Source of the DNA: Streptomyces sp. TSRI0281
GTDB taxonomy: Bacteria > Actinomycetota > Actinomycetes > Streptomycetales > Streptomycetaceae
Length of the DNA stretch: 64,000 nucleotides
Direction: 5' to 3'
Assembly: GCF_001905125.1 (NCBI RefSeq)
Contig: NZ_LWLE01000009.1
Span: 62,001-126,000, forward strand
In this document: positions 34,867 through 43,129 of the stretch, piece after piece
How positions within the stretch are numbered: the first letter of the stretch is position 1
Layout: every line of letters begins with the position of its first letter
The notes under the pieces: generated by a model
What the model saw: only the letters and a program-made list of their open reading frames with translations
What the model was told of the DNA's origin: nothing
Database searches by the model: none
Translations under genes and position numbers: made by a program

Positions 34867-36431
34867 ATGACCATGGTTCAACCTCCGTACCGCAGACTCA
34901 GATCCCTCACGGTGGTGTCACTGCTCCTCGCCGTGATGACCCTGGCACTCGGCCCGATGCCCAGCTCCGCGGCGGAGCCCAACTGGTGGGATCCGACCGC
35001 CCGGCCCGCACCCGACACGCAGATCGGCGTCACGGGCGAGCCCTTCAAGGGCACCGACGCCCAGGGGCGTGTAAGGGGCTTCGTCGACGCCCACGACCAC
35101 ATCATGTCCAACGAGGGCTTCGGCGGCCGGCTGATCTGCGGCAAGCCGTTCTCGGAGCAGGGCGTCGCCGACGCGCCCAAGGACTGCCCCGAGCACTACC
35201 CCGACGGCACGGGCGCCGTCTTCGACTTCATCACCAAGGGCGACGGGAAGCACGACCCCAACGGGTGGCCCACGTTCAAGGACTGGCCCGCCCACGACTC
35301 GCCTACCCACCAGCAGAACTACTACTCCTGGATCGAGCGGGCCTGGCGCGGCGGCCAGCGAGTGCTGGTCAACGACCTGGTCACCAACGGCGTGATCTGC
35401 TCGGTCTACTTCTTCAAGGACCGTAGCTGCGACGAGATGACCGCCATCCGCCTTGAGGCGCAGAAGACGTACGACATGCAGGCCTTCATCGACAAGATGT
35501 ACGGCGGCCCGGGCAAGGGCTGGTTCCGGATCGGCACCGACAGCGCGCAGGCCCGCGAGGTCATCAAGCAGGGCAGGCTGGCCGTCGTCCTGAGGGTCGA
35601 GACCTCCGAGCCGTTCGGCTGCAAGCAGATCCTGGATGTCGCGCAGTGCCGCACCCTGTTCCTGGACTGCCTTCCGGCCGCCCACCATCAACTGCTCGGC
35701 CATGGCCTGGCGCTGAGGGAGCTGCGGGCGCGCGGCCTCCAAGTGATGATCGCCAACAACTGCACCCCGGTCTGGCCCGCTGCGGACTCCCCCACCGACC
35801 ACACCGCCGCGCGAGCCTACGACAACCTGCACAACCGCCTGTTCAACGACCCGATCCTCACGGGCACCTACCCGGACCTGTCGGACTTCGGCGCGGACAC
35901 GACCCTCGGCGGCTCCGTGCGGTCCGGCGATCTCGAACTGGTCTCGGCCCCCTTGAGCGCGCTCGGCATCAACTACTACAACCCGACCCGGATCCAGGCG
36001 CCGGCTTCCGAGGGACTGCCGTTCGAAGAGGCCCCATCAAGGGCTACCGCCGCACCTCCTACTGGCCCGTCGTCCCCGACGGCCTACGGGAACTGCTCGT
36101 CGGCCTCAAGGAGCGCTACCCGGCACTCCCACCGGTCTACATCACGGAGAACGGCTGCTCGACCGAGGACGTCGTCAACACGGACGGCACCGTCCTCGAC
36201 CTCGACCGCATCGACTACTTGGACACCCACCTCCAGGCCGTCGCCACCGCCGTGGCCCAGGGCGTGGACGTGCGCGGTTACTTCACCTGGACCCTGATGG
36301 ACAACTTCGAATGGGCCGAGGGTTTCCACCAGCGCTTCGGTCTCGTCCACGTCGACCACGACACCCAGGTCCGCACCCCGAAGGCGTCCTTCGCGTGGTA
36401 CCGCGACCTCATCCGTGCTCAGCGCGGTTGA
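34867..36431 (+). pseudogene. Chimera: secreted peptidase-like N-terminus fused to GH1 beta-glucosidase pieces
   Basis: The first ~260 codons encode a secreted protein: signal peptide (SLLLAVMTLALGPMPSSAA), then GFVDAHDHIMSNEGFGGRLI, WIERAWRGGQRVLVNDLVTN and VVLRVETSEPFGCKQILDV, resembling secreted amidohydrolase/membrane-dipeptidase-like proteins of Streptomyces. At about 35650 it switches in frame to GH1 beta-glucosidase sequence (LPAAHHQLLGHGLALRELRA, DNLHNRLFNDPILTGTYPDL, GINYYNPTRIQAPASEGLPF). Around 36030 the GH1 frame shifts by one and continues as YRRTSYWPVVPDGLRELL, VYITENGCS (nucleophile region) and GYFTWTLMDNFEWAEGF, ending at 36431. The GH1 N-terminus with the NEP acid/base is missing, so neither enzyme is complete. 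Confidence 0.75.
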
Positions 36432-36640
36432 GCGACGGTGGCGCCGGCTTCACGGGCGCGGCGTGCGGTGTCGACCGTGCTACGGGTGTCGCCGGGGTGG
36501 CTGATCGCCAGGCACACGGCGTCGGCGGGGAGCTGGCAGCAGCCAGTTGGGCGGTGAGGGGGTCGGCAACGCACCCCGGGGCGCGCAGGCGGTAGGCGGC
36601 GTCGATGGCCACGGCCGCGGAGAGCCCGGCGGCGGTCACG
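36430..36640 (-). pseudogene. RpiR/SIS-domain regulator fragment
   Basis: The minus strand reads VVTAAGLSAAVAIDAAYRLR then, after a one-base shift, AVCLAISHPGDTRSTVDTAR and RAREAGATVAQPR. This is the sugar-isomerase (SIS) effector domain of an RpiR/MurR regulator without its HTH. A regulator of this kind often sits beside a GH1 glucosidase, so it may be part of the same lost sugar locus. Confidence 0.6.
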
Positions 36641-36933
36641 ACGACATGCACATGCGCTTCCACTCCTTCTCCACCCGGGCGCGCCTGGACAAGGCCAACG
36701 GAACCCACGCCAACCAGGTCATGCTCACCCGCTCCAGCGGGCACGGATTCACTCTCGCCGGGATGCTGTCCGACATGGACCAGTGGCTCACCGGCATCAA
36801 GGGGGACTCCGGCACCGACGCCCAGTTCGAGGATCTGCAGTCGATCTTCCGAACCGGTGTCTGCGACTGGTCCGTGCCCTGGGCGGGTCAGCAGGGCATC
36901 GCCGGCACCTGGGAGTCCTTCGACCCGAAGTAA
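36640..36933 (+). pseudogene. C-terminal fragment of a DUF6351-like secreted protein
   Basis: HMRFHSFSTRARLDKANGTH, LAGMLSDMDQWLTGIK and TGVCDWSVPWAGQQGIAGTW followed by a stop at 36933. The pattern matches the end of large secreted DUF6351 proteins; everything before it is gone, replaced by the SIS-domain fragment. Not expected to be expressed. Confidence 0.55.
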
Positions 36934-37103
36934 CGGGACCGCCGCAGGCGAGCCCAAATGGGCGCGACCTCCCGCTCCGGTGCCCGCGGTGGTGAGTTCC
37001 AGCGCTCGTCCAGGTCAGCACCCGTTTCGGGTCCGCTGAAGCACCGTCCCTCCTCTCTTCCCCTCCTTGTCGTCAGTGGGCGAGGAGAGGAGGGAGAGGG
37101 GGC

Positions 37104-38282
37104 TCAGCCGGAGGAGGCCGTGGGGCAGTACTCGGCCTCCATGATGCCGTCCGGGGATGCCACGCTCCAGTCCCCGTTGCGGTTGTAGGCGAGCTGGTGG
37201 CGGCCGTCCCCGGTGGTGACGGCCAGGGAGGTCGACCCCACCATGCCTCCGCCGTGGCCCCAGACCGTCGATCCGCAGCTCGTGCGGAACTGTGTGAGGC
37301 CCAGCCCGTAGGACACGTTGGGGCGGCCGGGGGCCGGGACGGTGGTCTTCATGGCCTTGAGCTGTTCCGGCGGGAGCAGCTTGCCGCGCAGCAGGGCCCT
37401 GTAGAACCGGTTCAGGTCGCCGGTGGTGGAGATGATGTCGCCGTCGGCCCAGCCCTGCGACCCGTTCATGCTGGTGACGTCGTCGATGCGATCGGGGTCC
37501 GACGCGAACAACTTGGAGTAGCTCCGGCTGCTGGGCCGGGGTATGTGGATGCTGTTGCCGGGGTGGGAAGTGTTCCTCAGGCGCAGCGGTTCGATGATGC
37601 GGTCGCGCACCTCGGCCTCGTAGGTCCGCCCGCCCACCTTCTCGATGATCAGCGCGGCCAGGACGTAGTTGGTGTTGGAGTACGAGAGTCTGTCACCGGG
37701 CGGGAACAGCGGCTGATGGGAGAGCGCCACCCCCACCTGCTTCTCGGGCGGCAGGGTGTCGTAGCGGTGCTTGAGGAAGCCGTCGCCCCGCATGTACGTC
37801 CTGAGGTATTCCTCGTCGGCCAGGTAGTCGAACAGGCCGCTGGTGTGGCTGAGAAGCTGACGTACGGTGATCTTGTGCCCGTCGTTGCCGTTGCCTCGCA
37901 CCAGGCCGCGGAGATGGTCCTCCACGGTGTCGTCGAGACCGACTCTCCCCTCCGCCTCCATCTGGAGCAGGACGGTCGCGACGAACGTCTTGGTGATACT
38001 GCCGATCCGGAATCGGTCGTTCTTGCCGCGCGGCGCGCCGGTTGTCAGGTTGCCCACACCCGACGTTGACGTCCAGACGCGGTCGGTGTCGCGTACCTGG
38101 GCCGTGATGCCGGGGATACCTCCCTCCACCTCCGCGTCCATCGCGCGCTGGGTCGCCTCGTGCCCCGCCCTCGCGGAGGCGCCGTCCGATGCTGTCCGGG
38201 CGGGGACCGCGAAGGCGGTGGCCGCCATCGCGGCCGTCACGAGACCCACCGCGCCGACCCGTGCGGTCTTTCTTGGCGTCAT
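37104..38282 (-). CDS. Secreted serine hydrolase (beta-lactamase/S12 D-Ala-D-Ala carboxypeptidase family)
   Basis: 392 residues. Signal peptide (VGLVTAAMAATAFAVPARTA). Catalytic triad motifs of the class C/S12 family: SITK (S95, K98), YSNTNY (Y-x-N, ~193-198) and WGHGGGMVG (H-x-G near 345). VRQLLSHTSGL is also typical. It should act outside the membrane on peptidoglycan peptides, D-amino-acid peptides or esters; it is probably not a clinical-type beta-lactamase. ATG 38282 lies 66 bp downstream (in its own sense) of a ~172-bp leader also found before the MMPL gene. It may therefore be co-regulated with that exporter by the two-component system in between. Confidence 0.9.
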   Translation of the reverse strand: MTPRKTARVGAVGLVTAAMAATAFAVPARTASDGASARAGHEATQRAMDAEVEGGIPGITAQVRDTDRVWTSTSGVGNLTTGAPRGKNDRFRIGSITKTFVATVLLQMEAEGRVGLDDTVEDHLRGLVRGNGNDGHKITVRQLLSHTSGLFDYLADEEYLRTYMRGDGFLKHRYDTLPPEKQVGVALSHQPLFPPGDRLSYSNTNYVLAALIIEKVGGRTYEAEVRDRIIEPLRLRNTSHPGNSIHIPRPSSRSYSKLFASDPDRIDDVTSMNGSQGWADGDIISTTGDLNRFYRALLRGKLLPPEQLKAMKTTVPAPGRPNVSYGLGLTQFRTSCGSTVWGHGGGMVGSTSLAVTTGDGRHQLAYNRNGDWSVASPDGIMEAEYCPTASSG

Positions 38283-38348
38283 GCCGTACTCCTCATCGCC
38301 TTCTGTGCTGCGTGATACGCGTGCGCACTGTCCGGTCCATGGGGGGGG

Positions 38349-38520
38349 GATCACGATGTCCTCCGGTGGACGGACTTGAATGCGGACGTCGGCCGGGGGC
38401 TCCCGGCCGGTCTCCAGACCATCACTCGCAGGGGCCGTCGAGCGTCGTGGCAGCGGATGATCCGGACCGGGGCCCAGGGGCCCTTCCCGGCCCGCGGCCA
38501 GGACCCTGGTCCTGGTTCCG
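38349..38520 (-). repeat. Inverted ~173-bp leader repeat, left copy (partner 40695-40868)
   Basis: Reads on the minus strand almost identically to 40695-40868 on the plus strand: I find one substitution and one 2-base gap. It includes a copy of the MMPL gene's ribosome-binding site and start (GGAGGACATCGTGATC), followed by a run of C residues and then the serine hydrolase leader. Confidence 0.9.
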
Positions 38521-38636
38521 CACAACCAGGAAGTACCCCTGCGGGACGGCCGGGGTGCGTTTGACGGGTCGATGGCGGCGGGGAGGCGGCGTTGCGGGCT
38601 CCGTCGCGTCTCTGGAGCTGGGCGCGGCGGTTCCCG

Positions 38637-39356
38637 CTACCCGGTGTGCCCGTCGCCGGGAGGGTCCACGGCTGCCGCGCGGGCAGTGACCAGGCCCGAT
38701 TCGTACGCCGCGATGACCGCCTGGGCGCGGTCGCGGACGGCGAGCTTGCCGAAGATGCTGGTGATGTAGTTCTTGACCGTGGAGACGCTGATGTCCAGGG
38801 CTCGGGAGATCTCGGTGTTGTCGAGGCCGGTGGCCATCAGATGCCACACCTCGACCTCGCGGGGGGTGAGTTCCCCCGGGCCGGTGGGGGCGGGCCGCGC
38901 GCCGCTCGGTGCCCGTACGTAGGTGGAGATCAGCCGGGTGAGCAGGCGCGGCGCGACGACGGCCTCGCCTGCGTGGACGGTGCGGATCGCCGCGCTCAGG
39001 TCTTCCGGAGAGCTGTCCTTGGGCAGGAACCCGTAGGCTCCGGCGCGCAGGGCGCCCACGACATACTCGTCGAGATCGAAGGTGCTCAGGGCCAGGACCC
39101 GGCAGCCGGGCAGGGTGGCGGCGAGTTCCTCGGTCGCGCCGACCCCGTCGAGGACGGGCATCCTGATGTCCATCACCACGACGTCGGGGCGCAGTTGATG
39201 GGCGAGGGTGACGGCCAGCGCGCCGTTCTCGGCCTCGCCCACCACCTCGAAGTACGGGTCGGGGGAGAGAATCAGCGACAGGCCCCGCCGGACCAGTGGC
39301 TGGTCGTCCACGATCAGCACCCTGATCCTCTCCGGCGTCGGCATGCTCCCGCTCAT
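38637..39356 (-). CDS. NarL/FixJ-type response regulator
   Basis: 239 residues. Receiver domain (VLIVDDQPLVRRGLSLIL, phospho-acceptor Asp in PDVVVMDIRMPVLDG, switch Thr/Lys in LALSTFD and GFLPKDSS) and LuxR-type output (LTPREVEVWHLMATGLDNTEI). Overlaps the kinase stop by ATGA. Cognate partner of the histidine kinase at 39353. The identical leaders upstream of the outward-facing serine hydrolase and MMPL genes are its most likely targets (inference). Confidence 0.95.
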   Translation of the reverse strand: MSGSMPTPERIRVLIVDDQPLVRRGLSLILSPDPYFEVVGEAENGALAVTLAHQLRPDVVVMDIRMPVLDGVGATEELAATLPGCRVLALSTFDLDEYVVGALRAGAYGFLPKDSSPEDLSAAIRTVHAGEAVVAPRLLTRLISTYVRAPSGARPAPTGPGELTPREVEVWHLMATGLDNTEISRALDISVSTVKNYITSIFGKLAVRDRAQAVIAAYESGLVTARAAAVDPPGDGHTG

Positions 39357-40579
39357 CGGCGTGACCCCTCGTGCTGGAAGGCCGCCTCGTCCGCCTCGTC
39401 CGTGGGCAGTGGCAGGTCGGCCACCACAGCGAACCCCCCTTCGGCCTGCGGGCCGACAGTGAGGGTGCCGCCGTGCAGGGCGACGCGCTCGCGCATGCCG
39501 GTGAGCCCGTGACCGCCCGAGCCCACCGCCGGCGCCCCTTCCTGCGGCGGTGCGCCCCCGCCGTCGTCCCGTATCTCGATGGTGACCCGCTTCTGGTGGT
39601 ACGTCAGCTGCACGGACGCGCGGGCGGCTCCCGCGTACTTGCGGGTGTTGGTGAGGGCCTCCTGGGCGATCCTGAACACCGTGAGGCCGACGGTCGGCGG
39701 CAGCGGGCGCTGCGGCCCGCTGACGCCGAACCCGGTCGGCAGTCCGGCGAGGCGGGACTCGGCCACCAGGCGGTCGAGGTCGTCCACGCCGGGCTGGGGC
39801 AACGAGGGCGCGGTCTCCGGTTCGTCGCCGGCCCGCAGCACGTCGAGGAGTTGGCGCATCTCGCGCAGCGCGAGCCGTCCGGAGGACTCCAGGGTGATCA
39901 GCGCGTCCCGGACCACCTCCGGTTCGGCGAGGTTGGCCCGCGCTCCGCCGGCCATCAGCTGCATGGTGGTGATGTGGTGGGCCACGATGTCGTGCAACTC
40001 CCTTGCGATGCGGCGGCGTTCGTCGGCCACCGCGCGGTCGGCGAGGAGCCTGCGGTTGGCCGCCACCTCCTGCTGCCAGCGGTTGATCGCCACGGCGGTG
40101 GCCACGACGATCAGCGTGGTGAGGGGCGAGGCGATGGCATCCTGCCAGGGCGGAATCCGGCCGTTGGCCTGGCTCAGCAGCGTCAGCGACACCGTCGCGA
40201 CGGCCGCGACCGCCGTCACCCGGCCGGGGCAGGCCCTGGCGACCGAGTACAGGGCGACCACCAGGACGGCACCGAAGTGCGTGGGCAGCGGTACGGTCAG
40301 GGCGGCCGTCGCATCGAGTGCCAGTACGGCGGCGAGCGCCACCACCGGGTGGCTGCGCCGGGCGAGCAGCGGCACGGCTGCCAGCGCGACGAGCAGGAAC
40401 CCGGCCACGCTCACGTCGTGCCGGCCGTCGGGGTCGTTGAAGAACACGTAGCTGAGCAGGTTCATCGCGCAGGCCCCGGCGGTCACGAGTGCGTCGTTAC
40501 GGGTCCACGGCGGCTCGGCACTGTCGATGTGCAGCGGTATTCGGGCATCGCCGGGCCCGGTGTGTCGGCTGCTGGGCAT
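39353..40579 (-). CDS. Sensor histidine kinase (HisKA_3 type)
   Basis: 408 residues. An N-terminal membrane region of about five to six hydrophobic segments (VAGFLLVALAAVPLLA, AVLVVALYSVARACPG, LIVVATAVAINRW) has no large extracytoplasmic domain. The dimerisation/phosphoacceptor motif RELHDIVAHHITTMQ follows, then an HATPase domain (RIAQEALTNTRKYAGA, IRDDGGGAP, GHGLTGMRERV). ATG 40579 follows GGGAGAACAGAA. This intramembrane-sensing layout is typical of kinases that watch envelope stress or drugs and control exporters. Confidence 0.95.
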   Translation of the reverse strand: MPSSRHTGPGDARIPLHIDSAEPPWTRNDALVTAGACAMNLLSYVFFNDPDGRHDVSVAGFLLVALAAVPLLARRSHPVVALAAVLALDATAALTVPLPTHFGAVLVVALYSVARACPGRVTAVAAVATVSLTLLSQANGRIPPWQDAIASPLTTLIVVATAVAINRWQQEVAANRRLLADRAVADERRRIARELHDIVAHHITTMQLMAGGARANLAEPEVVRDALITLESSGRLALREMRQLLDVLRAGDEPETAPSLPQPGVDDLDRLVAESRLAGLPTGFGVSGPQRPLPPTVGLTVFRIAQEALTNTRKYAGAARASVQLTYHQKRVTIEIRDDGGGAPPQEGAPAVGSGGHGLTGMRERVALHGGTLTVGPQAEGGFAVVADLPLPTDEADEAAFQHEGSRR

Positions 40580-40694
40580 TTCTGTTCTCCCTGTGTCCGG
40601 CCTCCCGGCCCCCGGGACAGGGTTGCACAGCAGCCGCAGCGCCGGCACCACCGGCGGCGGTTCACGGCCCCCGCCTCCGGGCGCTGACCTGGAT

Positions 40695-40868
40695 CGGAAC
40701 CAGGACCAGGGTCCTGGCCGCGGGCCGGGAAGGGCCCCTGGGCCCCGGTCCGGATCATCCGCTGCCACGACGCTCGACGGCCCCTGCGAGTGATGGTCTG
40801 GAGACCGGCCGGGAGCCCCCGGCCGACGTCCGCATCCAAGTCCGTCCACCGGAGGACACATCGTGATC
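40695..40868 (+). repeat. Inverted ~173-bp leader repeat, right copy (partner 38349-38520)
   Basis: Covers the leader, ribosome-binding site (CCGGAGGACACATC) and first codons of the MMPL gene. With the left copy it brackets the two-component genes, so recombination between copies would invert 38.5-40.7 kb. Confidence 0.9.
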
Positions 40869-43073
40869 CGCGCTCTGACCGGGTACTCCACCCGACACCC
40901 GTGGAAGGTCATCGCCCTCTGGGCGGTGCTGGGTGTCGTACTGAGCGCCCTGGCCCCGACACTGATCGCCCGCGTCACCCAGCACCGGACCGGGGACTTC
41001 CTGCCCCGCAGCTACGACTCGGCCGCCGCGCTGCAGATCGCCGAGGAGCAGTTCGGGGTGAACCCCGACGCCACCACGGTGACCGTGCTGGTCGCCCGAT
41101 CCGACGGCAAGGCCCTCAGCGCCGCCGACCGGAGGCGGGTCGGGGCCGAGGCGGCGAAGCTGGCCCAGCGCCGGGTGATCATGCCCAGAGAAGACGACAT
41201 GCCGGAGTTCCTTGTCCCGGACCGCTCCCAGACGCCCCGGATCGCCCCGGCGATGACGGCGCCCGACCGGAGCTTCGAGCTCCTCTCCGTCCAACTGACA
41301 GGGAATCCCTCGGACAAGGGGGTCCAGGGTGTCTACCGGACCTTCCGGGACGCCGCCCGGACGCAGTTCTCCGAAGCGGGGATGCGCACCGGGTTCACCG
41401 GGAGTCTCGCCGACACCGTCGACACCACCGATGCCCACGAGACCGCCGCGAAGGTCGGGGGCGCCCTCGTCCTGGGGTTCATCATCCTGCTCAATGTGCT
41501 GGCGTTCCGCAGCGCGTTGGCGGCCCTGCTGCCGCTGCTCGCGGTCGCCGTCATCGGCGGCGTGGCGGTGGGTGCCGTCGCGGGTGCCGCGATGATCACC
41601 GGGCACAAGCTCGACGCGGGCACCCCGGGCCTGATCAACGTGGTCCTGCTCGGTATCGGCATCGACTACCTGCTGTTCCTGCTGTTCCGCTTCCGCGAGC
41701 AACTGCGCGACCGGCCCGAACAGCCCGCCCGCGAGGCGGCCGAGGAGGTCTCCGGCCGGGTGGGCACCGCGATCACCTCGGCGGCGCTGACCATCGTGGC
41801 CGCGTTCGCCACGCTGGGCCTGGCGACCTTCGGACAGTTCCGCTCGCTGGGCCCCGCGATCGCCGTAGCGGTCCTGGTGATGCTGCTCGGCAGTCTCACC
41901 CTGCTGCCGGCGCTGCTCGCGGCCGCCGGGCGCAAGATGTTCTGGCCCTCCCGGACCCTGCACCACAAGCCGCGCGAAGGCCGTGCCGCCCGCCTGGGCG
42001 CGCTGGTCACACGACGCCCGCTGCTGATGCTGACGGCCTCCGTCGGGCTGCTCGCCGCGCTTGCCGCCGGGTTGATCGGCATGCGCATGGACTACGGCCG
42101 GGGCGACTCCGGCGACCGGACCCCCGCCGCGGCCACCGCGGCCGAGATCTCCCGCTCGCTGCCGGCCGGAGTGTCGGACCCGACGAGTGTCTTCATCACC
42201 GCCAAGGACGGCGGCACCCTCACCACCGCCGGATTCGACAGCCTCTCCCATGCGCTCGCCCAGGTCGGTGGCGTGGGCAAGGTCGCACGGACCGTCCTGA
42301 ACGAGGACCACCGCGCCGCCCGGATCGACGTCTACCCGACCGCTGACCCGCAGAGCCGGCAGGCCCGCGACCTGGCCTCCGGGCCGATTCGGGCCGCGGT
42401 CGCCCGGCACACACCTGCCGGGACCACGGCACACGTGGGCGGAACGGCGGCGATCTTCGCCGACATCTCCACCGCTGTCGACCACGACCTGAAGATCGTG
42501 TTCCCGGTCGCGGCCGCGCTGATCGCGCTGATCCTGCTGCTGCTCCTGCGCAGCCTGCTCGCACCGGTGGTTCTGATGCTCTCCGTCGGGCTCGGCTTCG
42601 CCGCCACCCTCGGCGCCGCAACGCTGCTGTTCCAGCACGGCATCGGCAAGCCGGGCGTCAACTTCACCCTCCCCCTGGTGCTGTTCCTGTTCGTCGTGGC
42701 ACTGGGAACCGACTACAACATCCTGATCGCCGACCGGATCCGGGAGGAGATGCAGCGACCGGGCCCGGCCCGCGCCGCCGTTGCGCGCGCGGTACGGCAT
42801 ACGGCACCGGCCATCGCGACGGCCGGGCTGGTGCTGGCCGGCTCCTTCGCCACGCTCGCCACATCCCCCGGAAGTGAACAGGTCGCCTTCGCACTGACGC
42901 TCGGCATCATGCTCTCCGCGCTCGTCCTCTCGCTGGTGCTGGTCCCCGCCCTTGCCGCACTCCTCGGCCGGGCCATCTGGTGGCCGGTCCGCCCGCGCCC
43001 CACCACGGGAGGTCACCCGCAGCACCGTGCGACCGCACCCGCCCCGGAACCCGACCGGGTCACGGCGTACTGA
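40863..43073 (+). CDS. MMPL/RND-family exporter
   Basis: 736 residues, about 12 membrane helices in two homologous halves. TGYSTRHPWKVIALWAVLGV is the first helix; GIGIDYLLFLLFRFREQL and ALGTDYNILIADRIREEM are the paired proton-relay helices (conserved Asp-Tyr). Two extracytoplasmic loops follow helices 1 and 7. This is the short MMPL form common in Streptomyces next to two-component systems and implicated in lipid or drug export. The GTG start at 40863 has a good GGAGGACA ribosome-binding site inside the repeated leader. Confidence 0.93.
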   Translation: MIRALTGYSTRHPWKVIALWAVLGVVLSALAPTLIARVTQHRTGDFLPRSYDSAAALQIAEEQFGVNPDATTVTVLVARSDGKALSAADRRRVGAEAAKLAQRRVIMPREDDMPEFLVPDRSQTPRIAPAMTAPDRSFELLSVQLTGNPSDKGVQGVYRTFRDAARTQFSEAGMRTGFTGSLADTVDTTDAHETAAKVGGALVLGFIILLNVLAFRSALAALLPLLAVAVIGGVAVGAVAGAAMITGHKLDAGTPGLINVVLLGIGIDYLLFLLFRFREQLRDRPEQPAREAAEEVSGRVGTAITSAALTIVAAFATLGLATFGQFRSLGPAIAVAVLVMLLGSLTLLPALLAAAGRKMFWPSRTLHHKPREGRAARLGALVTRRPLLMLTASVGLLAALAAGLIGMRMDYGRGDSGDRTPAAATAAEISRSLPAGVSDPTSVFITAKDGGTLTTAGFDSLSHALAQVGGVGKVARTVLNEDHRAARIDVYPTADPQSRQARDLASGPIRAAVARHTPAGTTAHVGGTAAIFADISTAVDHDLKIVFPVAAALIALILLLLLRSLLAPVVLMLSVGLGFAATLGAATLLFQHGIGKPGVNFTLPLVLFLFVVALGTDYNILIADRIREEMQRPGPARAAVARAVRHTAPAIATAGLVLAGSFATLATSPGSEQVAFALTLGIMLSALVLSLVLVPALAALLGRAIWWPVRPRPTTGGHPQHRATAPAPEPDRVTAY

Positions 43074-43129
43074 CTGAGCGTTCATCCCATCGTGTCCCGG
43101 GACAAAGGAATCTCATGCCCCGGCACGCC

